Shown piece after piece: positions 37,864 to 48,749 of a stretch of DNA of 64,000 bases. The stretch covers positions 27,879,783 to 27,943,782 of the forward strand of contig OZ020269.1 of NCBI GenBank assembly GCA_963971225.1, read 5' to 3'. The notes beneath the pieces were generated by a model. The model had not been told where the DNA came from. It did no database searches and saw only the letters and a program-made list of their open reading frames with translations. The position numbers and the translations under genes were made by a program. Origin of the DNA: Melieria omissa (taxonomy: Eukaryota; Arthropoda; Insecta; Diptera; Ulidiidae). Within the stretch, counting starts at the first letter, position 1. Each line of letters begins with the position of its first letter.

Positions 37864-38620
37864 AAATGATTCGCAGACGTGAAGTTTTGAGCACCTTCAA
37901 AATAAATGACATAATTGAGGAAGAACGGAGTGAGCACGAAGACATCGCAAGTCTTGGCTGAGCAGACGATATAGACGTAGTGCTTTACCACCCGATCGTG
38001 TGATTGACTTGACCGACGATGACAAACTTGTGATCAACGACACTGATCAAATTTTACCATCTGAGTAAGCCGGAGTAATGGAAGTAATGGAGTCACCCAA
38101 TACATACAGCTAAAAGATATGACCGTAAGCAATCTAAGCATATTTTCATTGACCAACCAGATCCCATTTTTACATACAACCAACGAATGAGTGGAGTTGA
38201 TTTAGTAGATAAAGGCATTGCGAACTACAGAATCCGGGTTCGTGAAAAAAAATGGTACTGGCCTTTGATAAGTAGTGTGTTCGATGCCTTAAACGCCTGG
38301 ATATTGCATTGCTTGCTTCAAAATTTTAATAAAAGCAAGCCGATGGCGCAATTCGAGCTTCGACGTGATGTTGTTAAGAGTTGGTTGCCCCCAATTGAAC
38401 GGAACGTACAATCCAAGAGATCATTTAGCACAGTGACACCAAGTCAAAAACGAGTTCGGAAAGATGGGATTGGCTACTTACCACAACGAGGAGACAAATA
38501 CCGTCGTTGCAACCATTGTTAAGGAAAAACCTTCTTTGCATGCATGCAGTGTGACGTGTGCCTGCATACAAAAAACTGTTTCGAAAATTATCATAATGGT
38601 GAAAATCCGACCAAACGAAC
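37864..38620 (+). pseudogene. piggyBac-type transposase remnant
   Basis: A short N-terminal piece starts with MIRRREVLSTFKIND at 37871 and stops at about 37960. The C-terminal piece (about 38100-38620) reads TYNQRMSGVDLVDKGIANYR, a diagnostic piggyBac motif (GGVD.MD), followed by KKWYWPLISSVFDALNAW. After RRCNHC a TAA interrupts the Cys-rich terminal domain, which resumes ACMQCDVCLHTKNCFENYH. The large middle part with the catalytic Asp residues is gone. It is therefore both internally deleted and interrupted by a stop. Confidence 0.8.
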
Positions 38621-39138
38621 AACACATTGATTTTATTGATATCAAAACTATTACAATATTAAAAATTTCTTCTAAGTACCAAAAACTCTTTTTCTAAGTA
38701 CCAAAATAATAACGCGCAATTTTTGAAACTTCGGTACACCTGGTGCCGGACGGGTGAAATTTCACCCCATTCTGGAAAATCATTCATTGTACACAGGTAG
38801 ATAGTACAAGCAATACCAAAAATTCACAGAAGATAGGCAGGGCAATGCACTACATACTCCAGAGAAAACTGCTGGAATTTCCAATATTTACTATTTTTTA
38901 AGAATTTTAAACTTCTCGATAAAGTAAACAAAAAAAGTTAGTCAACTTTAAACACGGATTGGGATAACTTAATGCCACAATTCTTCAATATTATTAAACA
39001 CGAAATAAACCTGCATCTATTCCAATTCATTCTGCCAAAATTTCAGCCAAATCGCATAACACATTTAGTCAGGGGGGCCAAAGGAAAATCACCTTTCCAG
39101 GGGGTGAAATTTCACCCCATCCGGCTGGAATGGGTTAA

Positions 39139-42100
39139 AAACGTATTGAAGAAGGTTTGATGATAATCAAGCCTATGTTAGGTCACTCCTCCACATGGCG
39201 GCTGAAATAGCCCGAGCAGATCCGAGATTTTAACTTTTGCCTAGCAAATTAGAATCAGAATCAAATCAGAAATCTTTATCCCAGGGTGCAGAGTTGGCGT
39301 TCCTGTAGAGCCGTTTCTAGATCTTCATCATCTACAGACATCACTGAACGAGAGACCTCATTTGATGCCATAAATCCAATACTGCAGTGTTTGATGATAA
39401 CAGTGCAAATCGCATTTTCCTCAAAGAAAGGGAGCGCCATTGTGCCCGGCAGATGCTGCAATCGGTCCTGCTACGTCATGAGGATGCAATGTAGTTGTAG
39501 TTGTTGTTGTCAACATGTACAGGACGGATGTCAGATGAAGCATAGATTTATGCACTTCGATGATGGGCAACGTGACCCTATTTCTTACCATCTCGTCCGA
39601 AACCCAGCAGAGAGTGGCCGTATAAATTGAAGTGAATTAAGCTCAACTATGCAGCTGAGACCAATGGTATTTAATGAATATTTAGCAAAGCAAAAAAATT
39701 TTATAAATTGACACAACCGTGGGCAGGAAAAAATCCTTCATCCCGAAAAAAGGTAATTTTCTTACCGCTTCTTAGCAAAAACTTTGCGAATTGGTAAATT
39801 TCATGTTTTGCACGAAGTATTGCAAACTAAATAATTGATGGCAAAAGTTTGCCATAGCATTGATTTGCCATATTAAATTACACAAGCTTGTGAACACAGC
39901 TATTATGTGCTTTAGGTTCGATACAAAATTATCCACCAACAAATCGATATGGCTTTTTGCAATGCGTTCGCTTGCAGTGGAGAAATTAGCAGCAGCCAAC
40001 GGTAAATTCCCAACATGTTGCATAATCAATGCGAAGCTGCGCGTGTTTTTTTTTACGGTTGCTTGAGCGCCGCCACAAATCCATTACAAGTTGTCAGGCC
40101 GCGCCAACTACAACAACAACAACAACAATAACAATTTCGCGCCGGCAAAGTGTCGAAGAGCAACGCCAGCGGTCACAAAATGTGGGCGCGCAAGGTGCGT
40201 CGGGCCACACCGACACACACACGCACACGCACACACAATGTGTCAGCGTTTCTGCTGATTGATTCATCAAGCATGACACGAGCAACACTATTTTCTGGCA
40301 TTTTTTTTTTTGGCTTTTTCGTTTGGTTTTTGGCATTTTAATTTTATTAAAATTGTGTACTCTTTTTGCACTTTTCTGCAAAAATTCCATTTCTTATGTG
40401 GGAATTGCGACTTGCCCCATTGTCGGCTGCGCTTTGTTGTGTGACGTTGCGGCAAGCGGTATGTCGAGGACTGCTGAGCAGTGTTGCCAACTAAGTGTTT
40501 TTAATTAAAAAGTGAGCATTTTTTATTGTAGTGCTTGGTGTTTTTTATGGAGTCGTTAGTTTTTATGTTTTCGCAACTTTTGAACATTAAGCAATTATTA
40601 CAAGAAGAGTTGGCTTGATTTATCGCATATTTGCATCTGTTAACCACTTAGGAGAAGTCTGTACTCATCAGTTACCATACAACAATGTGTGAAATTTTGC
40701 AATTCAAATATTTATTTATTATTTATTTTTGATCAAAGGTTATCTGGTACTTTTTTCTCAAAAAACCCAACCTTTTTTTGCATTTAAGTGATTTCAAAAA
40801 TTTCAATTTGGCAATACTGTTGACTGACTGATTTGCCGACAAGTGTTATGGACATACGCGAGTTTATGTGTGTGTGTGTGCCTGTTATCACACAATTCCA
40901 ACATGAAATCATATTCATAACATTTGTTAACACCGCTAACATTGTTGTTGCAAATTTTTGTGTGTGTTATTTTGTTGTATTTTTTGCTTTCGTTTCTTTC
41001 CGCCATCAGCTGGCTGCTCTCAGTGTTGCGACTGATCATTCCTAGTTGTTGTTGTTGTTGTTGTGGTATCATTGCTTACTGCCATTGCTTTTACCGCATT
41101 TTTAGATGTTGTTGTTGTTTTTTGTTGCCGCTACAGCAATTGTTGATATTTTCGCTGTTGGCATAATTCAAAGCGTATTTGCAACAATTGTTGTTGTTGC
41201 TGTCATTGCTGTTGTTGTACAGGCAATTGTGTCGGAGACCGCAAGCGCGCACATTTGATAAAGAAAACTATAAATTATATGTAAGTATGCAGCATGTACG
41301 CGCCGATTATGTCAGTGCAGCGCCGCTGGCCAACTGACTGCTTGTCGCACCGACTGATGGATGAGTCTGACACGTTTGTTCAGGTACGAGTGCGCCCACT
41401 GTGTGCGTCGTTCGGTGTGAAATGCAATATTTGTCTGAAATATTTACGGGCCCCAAGTGCCATTAGCGCCTCGCCGGCGACGCCGACAGCTGCGCCTGCG
41501 CCTGCGCACGTTAGCCATCGATTGGTAATTACATTATGACAAATTAATGGCCATTATTGGCCACAATTTCATTTTGTGCTAACATTGCACAACACACACA
41601 CAATCACACTGACAAATGAAGTCAGCCAGACAGCCGGCGAACACCCGTTGCAAGTGCGCTCGTGCGCCCATGTGTGTCACGGTCGTTCCAATGGGCAATT
41701 GCCACAAGACGCGTTCATCCCACCCCACGCCACGACATGCCACCCAGCATTGCCAACAACACCAACAACAACATTGCTCAGCTGCGCCACATGTCAGCGA
41801 CACAATGACAACGACAACAGCGATGGCACACGCTCGCGATAATGGCGGCGACACAAACAACCACGACAAACGACGACGACACCAAACACCAACTTGCATA
41901 AAAAATCGCAAAGCATTGTAAAACAATGCAAACGTTGCATATGTTGCACGTCAAGCGAATTCTAAATGGCGATACGGTTTTCGGGCTTCGCATTAAGATT
42001 ATTGCCAGACGACGCTGTTGCACACTGCAACCGCATGACAAATGACAACCATTGCAACAACAACTGTCGACCAAATAATAACAAACAGCGACAACATTGC

Positions 42101-42500
42101 AAACATTTGCTGCACTGCTGTGTGTGTGTGTGTGTGTCGACATCAAAGCAATTGCTTTACAATATATATCACATATATTTGTAAATTGTTTGCGACTATA
42201 TATCAATATTGTGACATGTGGCAAAGTTTTGCAAACAATATCGATATCTGTGCTTCAAGTAATTTGCACTCATGATGCAATGAGTTTTCAACAATCAGAA
42301 CTTGCCGACACTCTTTCCCCCCAAATACAAAAATGTCAAACTGTGTGGGATATTGCATTTCAAGTTATCACTGAACAGAGCTACATGCATAACTTAAAAA
42401 TATATACATAAAAAATTAATTATTCAGCGGTGGAGTTTTTAGTTGAGAATTATACGACAAAGCGAAAATGTCTAACAAATTTCCATACAAGTTCACTTAA
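39139..42500. other. No confident gene; noncoding
   Basis: Mixed AT-rich sequence with GC-richer islands at 39.3-39.6 and 41.2-42.1 kb, and CA/TG and GTT runs (for example 41044-41063 and 42121-42137). The 39280-39630 frame (114 codons, +) has a balanced composition but no splice or homology support. A consensus-like donor GTAAGT at 41281 follows a GC-rich stretch and could end an untranslated first exon; this is speculative. Confidence 0.4.
42121..42137. repeat. (TG)n microsatellite
   Basis: About 8-9 TG units. Confidence 0.85.
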
Positions 42501-42544
42501 AGTTAGGTTAGGTCAGGTTGGCTAATTATGTTTAGTTTTACCAA

Positions 42545-42830
42545 ATAATAAAGGAGACTAGAGAGACTTTTCAAACCGGGTGCACGCCCAAATCTTGATG
42601 CAAAATTTTCCCAGTTGAGATCTGTGAGAGGCCAAGTTTTTGTGCACAGCGAGTAATCGACTGCCTCCAGGTTCTTCGGCACACTTTCACACACAGTGGC
42701 AATGTCCTCTGACGACCCTTTGACGAGCAAGTGTTGGCTGATCTTTTAGAGAGCCGGTCGTCTTGCATTTGGTCACCAAAGATTGAAAAGTCTACTTTGA
42801 AGAGCCTTCGCAATAATTTTTTTTGTCACA
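42545..42830 (-). pseudogene. Mariner/Tc1-type transposase fragment, DNA-binding region
   Basis: Minus-strand frames 42571-42813 and 42503-42730 overlap and together show the end of a helix-turn-helix region: KVCRRTWRQSITRCAQKLGLSQISTGKILHQDLGVHP resembles the R..ELG...TS...IL..DLG...Y motif of the mariner family seen intact at 49.2 kb. Frameshifts separate the pieces, and no catalytic motifs or terminal repeats are present nearby. Confidence 0.6.
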
Positions 42831-42918
42831 AGACAGTTTTCTCTTTTGGTTGTGTTGCTCAATCATTTATTGTAACTTTGGCCTATTCGAAACTTCTTTA
42901 TAATTATTTTTGATCCAC

Positions 42919-43224
42919 TTAAGGGGGTAGTCAGGTAGAATCGACCATATTTTTAAATAATTTTTTTTCATACAAATTTTTATTCCACATTAAAAATTTT
43001 TTTATATGTTATTTTACATAGTTTTGAGTACTGAAAAAAATTATAGATATAATATTTTTTATAAATTTTCGTTTATATCCGGGGGAGATATGGGCGACCG
43101 GAAGTCGCCAATTTTCAAAACTATGTACAATAACATATAAAAAAATTGTTAATGTGGAATAAAAATTTGTATGAAAAAAAAGTTATTTAAAAATATGGTC
43201 GATTCTACCTGACTACCCCCTTAA
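42919..43224. mobile_element. Palindromic TTAA MITE, 298 bp
   Basis: TTAA at 42919-42922 and 43221-43224 encloses inverted arms of about 108 bp that start GGGGGTAGTCAGGTAGAATC and are almost identical, joined by about 80 bp of spacer with GGCGACCGGAAGTCGCC, itself a hairpin. The very long arms mean the whole element could fold into one stem. No coding capacity. TTAA duplication points to piggyBac-type mobilisation. Confidence 0.85.
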
Positions 43225-43375
43225 TTCTTGAAGGCCACATTTCCACAAATTTTATATATATTCTTTGATAAAGAGGTTTCGAGAGAGTTTTAAAGATTTT
43301 CAATAACGATGGATAGAAATGGGTGATTTTTTTAAAGGTGGGTTTACTCAAGAATTGTTAAGATTTCAGTATTAT

Positions 43376-43420
43376 TTAACCCTAGAAAGGCCATTGCGGT
43401 CATTTTGACGGTTTTTAATT
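43376..43420 (+). mobile_element. Solo piggyBac-type terminal sequence
   Basis: TTAACCCTAGAAAGG matches the known end pattern of piggyBac-family elements (TTAA followed by CCCTAGAAAG). A GCGGTCATTTTGACGG stretch follows at subterminal distance. No matching opposite end (CTAGGGTTAA) was found in the window, so this may be a solo end of a degraded copy. Confidence 0.5.
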
Positions 43421-45484
43421 TTTAAATATCTGTATTTTCTTTAGTATTTCTATCAACTTTTGCTTTGGTGACTTATTTTTTTTTATCGTGGAAAATGTTA
43501 TGTTTTTTAAAAAGTTATTTTGTTTAGCCCTTTCGATCCCAAAGTTGTCTGAGAGCAACTTCACCTATTTGCCATCTTATAGCAAAAGCTACAATTGATT
43601 TATGGGTTTCATTTAATTAGTCATCAACAAATTAATATTTTCAGAAGTGTATTCAAAGAAAATTAAAAAAATTTTACTGTTATCCGCAACATAATTTGCA
43701 ATAATTTGCAGCGATATCAGGGAAAGTTTGTGTTCTAATTGAAGTTTACGAATTGGGCGCGTTTGATCAAAACCCTGTTTCTTTAATAATGGTTAATTAA
43801 TATAAAAAAGTGATAATTTTGTATTTTTCCATAAATATTAAATAATTTTTCTATAATTTAAGAATATTGATAAAAAATTTTATTAACCCGTTTTAAGCTA
43901 AAATTATTCAAAAGTACAATAGCTCCAGAATTGTTGTGATGCTCAAGGAAGTCAAAATTACTTCATTTAGGTCTTTTACGAGCATTTTTTGATTGCAAGC
44001 CTTCTGAAAGAAAATCTTCCGTGACTTTGAGCATTTTTTTAACCAAATTACATTAAAAAATAAACTTAAAATTAGTGGTTTCCGTTTCGGCCAAAAAATG
44101 CCCCAACGGGTGATTTTTTTATGTTCATGTTTCTAAAAAATGAATGAATTGTTTTTATTAAAAAGTAGTTATTTATTTTTGTTGTTTGTTTGCTCTTTAA
44201 AATTAAAGTGTTGATTTTAATGTTTGATGTGGTGATTTTTATTTCAACAAGAAGGTTTTGGTTTCGGCCGAACATAAAAAAACCAAAATTCGGATTCGGC
44301 CCAAAAAAGTGGTTTTGGTCGGTTCGGACACTACTTAAAATATTATTAACAAAAATTTTTCCCTATTTTGTAACTTATGGGGCACTTAAGGATTGTTGAA
44401 TTGACCGGGTATTCTAGTGATGAAAAACTACAACGCAAACACCAATAACATCATCCTTTATACGACAATATTCGGCTTCTAAAGTCTATAATTACAAATA
44501 TCTGCATACCTGTTAAACTAAAGAACAGACATACAGACACACACATGTACGAATCTAACTTCAAATATATTAAAAAAAAAATGTTTTGAGCAAACAGTTA
44601 ATAGCAACAACAGCAACATAACATAGCAATAGTTTTTGTGTAATTTTTCCATCATGCAACTGCACAAACTCAAATGCATACAAACGCACACACACACACA
44701 CACACATAGCTCATACAAGTAACAACGTTGCGTGGCCCCTGGCGAACATCTTCACAATGAGTTTGCCTTCTGGGCAGTGCCGACCGCTGCACCCTCGGTC
44801 GCTCCGCTGGGCGCCAATCTACATTTCCAGACACTCACGCACTCACACACTCAAACGAATGCGCTCCACTGCACTAAACTCCTCTTTTTGGAAACAATAA
44901 ATCCAATTGCAACTACGCAGCGGCAATGTGAGCATATTTTTGTTGTTTCTTTTGTTTTTCCAGACCACAGGCCGAGCTACTCGCCGACGTGCAACATTAG
45001 CGGCAACCGCGTCCAAGAGTCTCAGCCTCATTATGTTGGCGCATTTCAGCACAATTTGCCGCTTAGTTTCATTTCGGTTTTTTGTTTTCATTTTCATTTC
45101 GCAGCCAAAGTCAGCACAGCTGAAATGATGCAGTAATTTCCGTTTACAGTAGCAACGGCAACAGCAACAGCAGCGGCAGCAACAACAATTCCAGTAGCAG
45201 TTGCATCTGCAATTGTGTGGCCCAGGTGCGCTTTGCATCGTTTGACACGGTTTATCTGTGTTGTTGCGCCGCAGCGTACCGCGGCCCGTCTGTTGCGCTT
45301 AAATGTTTACGCTTTTAACCGAAAGCATTCATCAAATCGGCAGCCATTGTATGTGCGTCTCAGCAATTTTGTAGCTTGAAGGTGGCAAACATTAATCACT
45401 CTCATTCGTTTTGTGTTGTTTTGTTTTGTTTCGTTGCGCTTTGTTCTTGGTTTTTGCCGGCGAATGCCACTGCAATGCGTTGCA
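43421..45484. other. No gene seen; noncoding
   Basis: AT-rich with a CA run (44686-44706) and a GC-richer, CAG-rich island at 44.7-45.3 kb. A GGTTTCGGCC / TTTCGGCCAAAA motif recurs near 44080, 44260 and 44295. Open frames at 44732-45238 on both strands conflict with each other and lack splice sites. Confidence 0.4.
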
Positions 45485-46225
45485 CTTCAGTCTCTGACCT
45501 GCAAACGTTGCAATTAATTTATTATTTAATGATTTTTTTCGAAATATTTTGAAATTTTTACAAACAAAAGAAACAAATTTCTAAGTAATTTAATGTTGTG
45601 TTTGCTCATCTAGATTGAAAAAATTCCCACATTTTTGCTAAACATCAAAATAAAGATGCGATATTCCTAGATTCTTTCAGCTGCCTGAGGGACTTTTTCC
45701 AATTTTTTTTAATTCACAAATTTATTCAATTCAAAAAATCAATTCTCTTCAGTCTCTGACTTTCGAATATTGCAATTAATTTTGTGTTTTTTTTTGTTTT
45801 TTTTTATTTTTATAGACAAAAACTCGCTTTAAACAAAAAAATATCTATCTAAGTAAGTAAACGTTATCTTTGCTCATCTACTTAGATTGAAAGATGTCTC
45901 TTATTTAAGCATCAAATTTAAGACGCCTTATTTATAGATTCTTCCAGCTGCCTGAGGGAGTTCTTCTCAGTTTTGTTTACAAAAATTTATTAAACTCAAA
46001 AGTTCAATTCACTTCAGTCTCGGACTTTCAAATATTGCAATTAATTTATTATTGTGTGATTTGTTTTTTTATTTATTTGTTTTGGACAAAAAACTCGCTT
46101 TAGAGAAATAAATTTCTAAGTAAATAAACGTTGTTTGTTCGCCTATATTGAAAAAATTCATACATTTTTGTATGTCATCAAATTTAATTAGATTCTTCTA
46201 CATAGCTGCCTAAGGGATTTTTTTT
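45485..46225 (+). repeat. Three tandem copies of an about 262-bp unit
   Basis: Units begin at TCAGTCTC(T/G)GAC at 45487, 45749 and 46014, so spacing is 262 and 265 bp. Each contains ATTGCAATTAATTT, a T-rich tract, a TTTCTAAGTAA-like phrase, TTGCTCATCTA(G)ATTGAAA, and ends with AGATTCTT.CAGCTGCCTGAGGGA (variant in copy 3). The copies have diverged by substitutions and small indels. There is no open frame. The GCTGCCT(G/A)AGGGA segment is the best conserved. Confidence 0.85.
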
Positions 46226-46392
46226 TATTTTTGTCGATAAAAGTTAATAAAATTGACATATTTTTTTCTATAATGCGTTGTACTTCTTCACTTAATTTAT
46301 TACTTGTCTCGTGCTTTCATGTTGGCGACAAAAAAGTCAATTTCTGAAATCATCCTATTTTGAAGACTGATTTTTCGTTAAGTAGGAAACTG

Positions 46393-46468
46393 GCCTCGAT
46401 CGTCCAGCGAGAAGGGCGCTAACTTTTCATACCAGAGGCCCTAAGGTTCGAATCCTAGCTCGGGCTGG
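46393..46468 (+). other. tRNA-like sequence (pseudo-tRNA or SINE head)
   Basis: Begins GCCTCGATCGTCCAGCGAG and contains a perfect B box GGTTCGAATCC (46445-46455) at tRNA-like spacing. The anticodon-loop region reads TTCATAC, which resembles a Met-type loop, but the anticodon stem and acceptor stem do not pair well. It is followed by an A-rich ACACAAAA-type stretch (46560-46600), as in tRNA-derived SINEs. I call it a SINE head or pseudogene rather than a working tRNA. Confidence 0.55.
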
Positions 46469-46833
46469 TAAAAAGCTCATCTACTTCTATGGTTATCCAC
46501 ATGAAGGAGATGAGAATTATAAGCAATGCAAAAGTCTCTTCTTGGCACATTGAGGTAAAAACACAAAACACAAAAACGACAAATAACACAAAAACGAAAA
46601 TTTAAAAACAAAAATGTAAATAAACTAAAAATAAAAATTGAGTTATTGAGCTCCAACAAAATATTTAAAAATTGGAAACAAAAATTATAACCAGAAAATA
46701 GGCCTATGAGGGCCTTTTTTGTCCGATACCGATACCAATTTTTGTGGCCGATACTAGCCGATGCCAATTAATCGTTGGGACTCTACTCATTTCTAGATAT
46801 ATGAATTTATAGGCTTTTTTAAGTAATGCCACT

Positions 46834-46971
46834 TAAACGTAGCTGGAGTCTTCAGCTTTCATAAATGGGTCAACCCCAACCATTGGTTCCACCTGCCTTC
46901 CTTCCTGGACGTATTCCCTACCGTTCTTCCCACCTAGGACCTCACGACAGTAAAATTGCGAATTATTAAAA
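46834..46971 (+). repeat. Dispersed repeat, copy B
   Basis: Collinear with copy A at 37574-37712: GTAGCTGGAGTCTTCAGC, TTTCATAAATGGG, then a pyrimidine-rich middle, CCCACCTAGGACC and ACGACAGTAAAATTG. It lies outside any recognised transposon, so the repeat is independent of the piggyBac-like element that holds copy A. Confidence 0.7.
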
Positions 46972-47017
46972 TTTTATATATATCAACATATAGATATCCA
47001 AGATTTCTAGTTCAAAA

Positions 47018-47119
47018 AAAAAAAATTACAAAATTAAAAAAACTAATAATAAAAATACAAAAAATAAAAAAATTAATTAAAATAAAAAAGAATTGAAAAA
47101 ATAAATAAAAATAAAATAA

Positions 47120-47150
<31 letters not shown>

Positions 47151-47216
47151 TAAAAATAAAAATAAAAACAAAAATAAAAATAAAAAATAAAATAAAATAA
47201 AATAAAAAAGAATTGA
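47018..47216. repeat. A-rich low-complexity tract, AAAAT units
   Basis: Interrupted AAAAAT and AAAAT repeats. The long minus-strand Phe/Tyr frame across it is an artefact. Confidence 0.9.
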
Positions 47217-48091
47217 AAAACTCTTGTCGACAATGAAGATTCTATCGCAGCTTACTATATCAAAGTTTAAAAGAAATAGGAATTAGTTATTCATAACCAG
47301 GAAATAACTGAAAAATCTTATACGAGAATTTCTGTCAAAATTAAAAGCAGTAAGAAGCAACTATTCTTCGTTGCTTCTAACTGCTTTTAATTTGGAAGAA
47401 TTAAATTTATAAAAATTACTTATAACCAATTGAAATGCATTCAAGTTTGCATTTGTTTCAAGGTTTTTAATAAAATTGGTTGCATTAATTGTATTCCCAC
47501 TTGTTTTATAATCAGATCTGCGCTCGTTACTCACATTCAATTATGCCTCAAACTGCAACAACAACAAAGTGAGTGGCAAAAACAAATAAATAGCACAGAA
47601 AATTTGAATAGTAAAATCGAGCTGGCAAAATTTCGAACATGTTCATGGGAAGCCAAATCGAAATTGTTGCAATTGACACAACACAACAACAACAACAACC
47701 ACAACAGCAAGACAGCAATTAAACAACCGGCTCGACATCGCATTCTTAGCGCTGGCGCGTTGCCGCCAGCAGAGCATGTGAACCAAACCAGTTCGGCGGC
47801 GCAGCTTGCGGCAGCGCCAAGCGGATGTTTATCGAACGCCGTAATTGGGCAATCAGCCGAGCGAAATAATTTCGCACCAACTCAATAAAACACTCACACA
47901 CATATGTAAAGTGTAAAAGTGAAAAATTAACTTTCATTAGCGGCGCCAATCAATGTGTCACACGCTCGGCGGCAATGCTTGAGCAAAACCAGATTTTAAC
48001 ACAACACACATACAAAACACCAAACAAACTATTTTCAAATAATTGAACACACACTTAACGTCCGTCTGTCTGTTTGTTTGTCTACTTGCAG
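47217..48091. other. Intron or upstream region of the host exon
   Basis: A 152-codon open frame (47430-47888) has a GC-rich, Ala/Gln/Asn-rich end, but starts in AT-rich sequence and ends without a donor. The immediate upstream part of the exon carries the pyrimidine-rich tract TCTGTTTGTTTGTCTACTTG (48070-48089) before the CAG at 48089-48091. Confidence 0.45.
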
Positions 48092-48749
48092 CTCACCGGA
48101 ACTCGCAGCGCTGCCATACATCGCGCATCCTGCAACTGACGCACCATCAGCCGACGTCAGCGATGCCCATCTGCAACAAGCCGCCGCCGGCGCTGGGCAA
48201 CATAAAAAGTGCCACCGAAATCGACGACCATGCCTCCGAGGCGGCCAAAGTGAGGCGCACGCGCGAGCAGGCCTACTTCAACTCGTACAATTTCGATGCC
48301 ATCGAAGCGCTGCCCTACGACGACGACGACGATGGCGCCCAGGCAATGGGCGCCGAGGTGGCGCACTCATATCACAACAACAGCAACAACCCACCGTTGG
48401 CCAACAGCCGGCAGCGGCTGCCGCCCGCTTCGCTCTCGTCGAAGAGCAGCAGTGACCGCAGCAGCGGGCGGCTCGGCGGCAGCCAGCGCAGCTACAGCGG
48501 CCTGAACGCAGTCGTGGCCGACTATGCGAGCCTGCACAGCGGCAGCGCAAAGTACGCGTACCTGCAGCACCTCGACACGCTGCTGGTGCGGCCGCAGCAC
48601 GCCGCGCAGTCGGACTGCGGCCGAGCGGCAACGCTGACGCGTGGCGAGGAGGCGCTGGCGCGTAGCATTTCTCAGGTCAATCTGCAACAACAAGAGACGG
48701 CCGACAACGGAAGCTTTCTGCTGCCGCGCGCCATGCTCAAATATCAAAG
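48092..48749 (+). CDS. Large internal exon of an unrecognised host gene
   Basis: The exon runs from the acceptor CTTGCAG (ending 48091) to the donor AAG|GTAGGT (starting 48750). It is one open frame throughout, entered in phase 1 (HRNSQRCHTS...) and left in phase 2 (...MLKYQ plus two bases), 658 bp. GC content and third-position G/C are much higher than in the flanks, a strong sign of real coding. Visible features are a possible alternative start at 48163 (MPICNKPPP), a charged stretch (ASEAAKVRRTREQAYFNSYN), an Asp run (YDDDDDG), a Ser-rich stretch (SLSSKSSSDRSSG) and a Gln-rich end. There is no signal peptide, membrane segment or known catalytic motif. It is probably an intrinsically disordered part of a cytoplasmic or signalling protein. 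I do not recognise the gene. If ATG 48163 is the true start, the first 71 bp are 5' UTR. Confidence 0.8.

Larger units (their letters stand above)
37282..39138 (+). mobile_element. Internally deleted piggyBac-like element, about 1.85 kb
   Basis: TTAA lies at both ends (37282-37285 and 39135-39138) with matching CCCATT termini inside. Three copies of the perfect palindrome GGGTGAAATTTCACCC occur (37417-37432, 38752-38767 and 39102-39117). The first two are embedded in a longer inverted repeat (CCGGCACCAGGTGTGCCG on the left and its near complement around 38733-38750). The element carries a piggyBac transposase remnant. A separate dispersed repeat (37574-37712) sits in its left part. Confidence 0.8.

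Noticed and set aside
46393..46468. Functional tRNA gene
   Set aside because: B box is perfect but acceptor and anticodon stems do not pair; flanked by SINE-like A-rich sequence.
47516..47568. Possible 53-bp exon between an ATCAG acceptor and a GTGAGT donor
   Set aside because: Acceptor is weak, and its phase would put a stop early in the 48092 exon.
47430..47888. 152-codon open frame just upstream of the host exon
   Set aside because: Begins in AT-rich sequence, partly coded by CAA repeats, and ends in a stop without a donor; kept only as possible untranslated or regulatory sequence.
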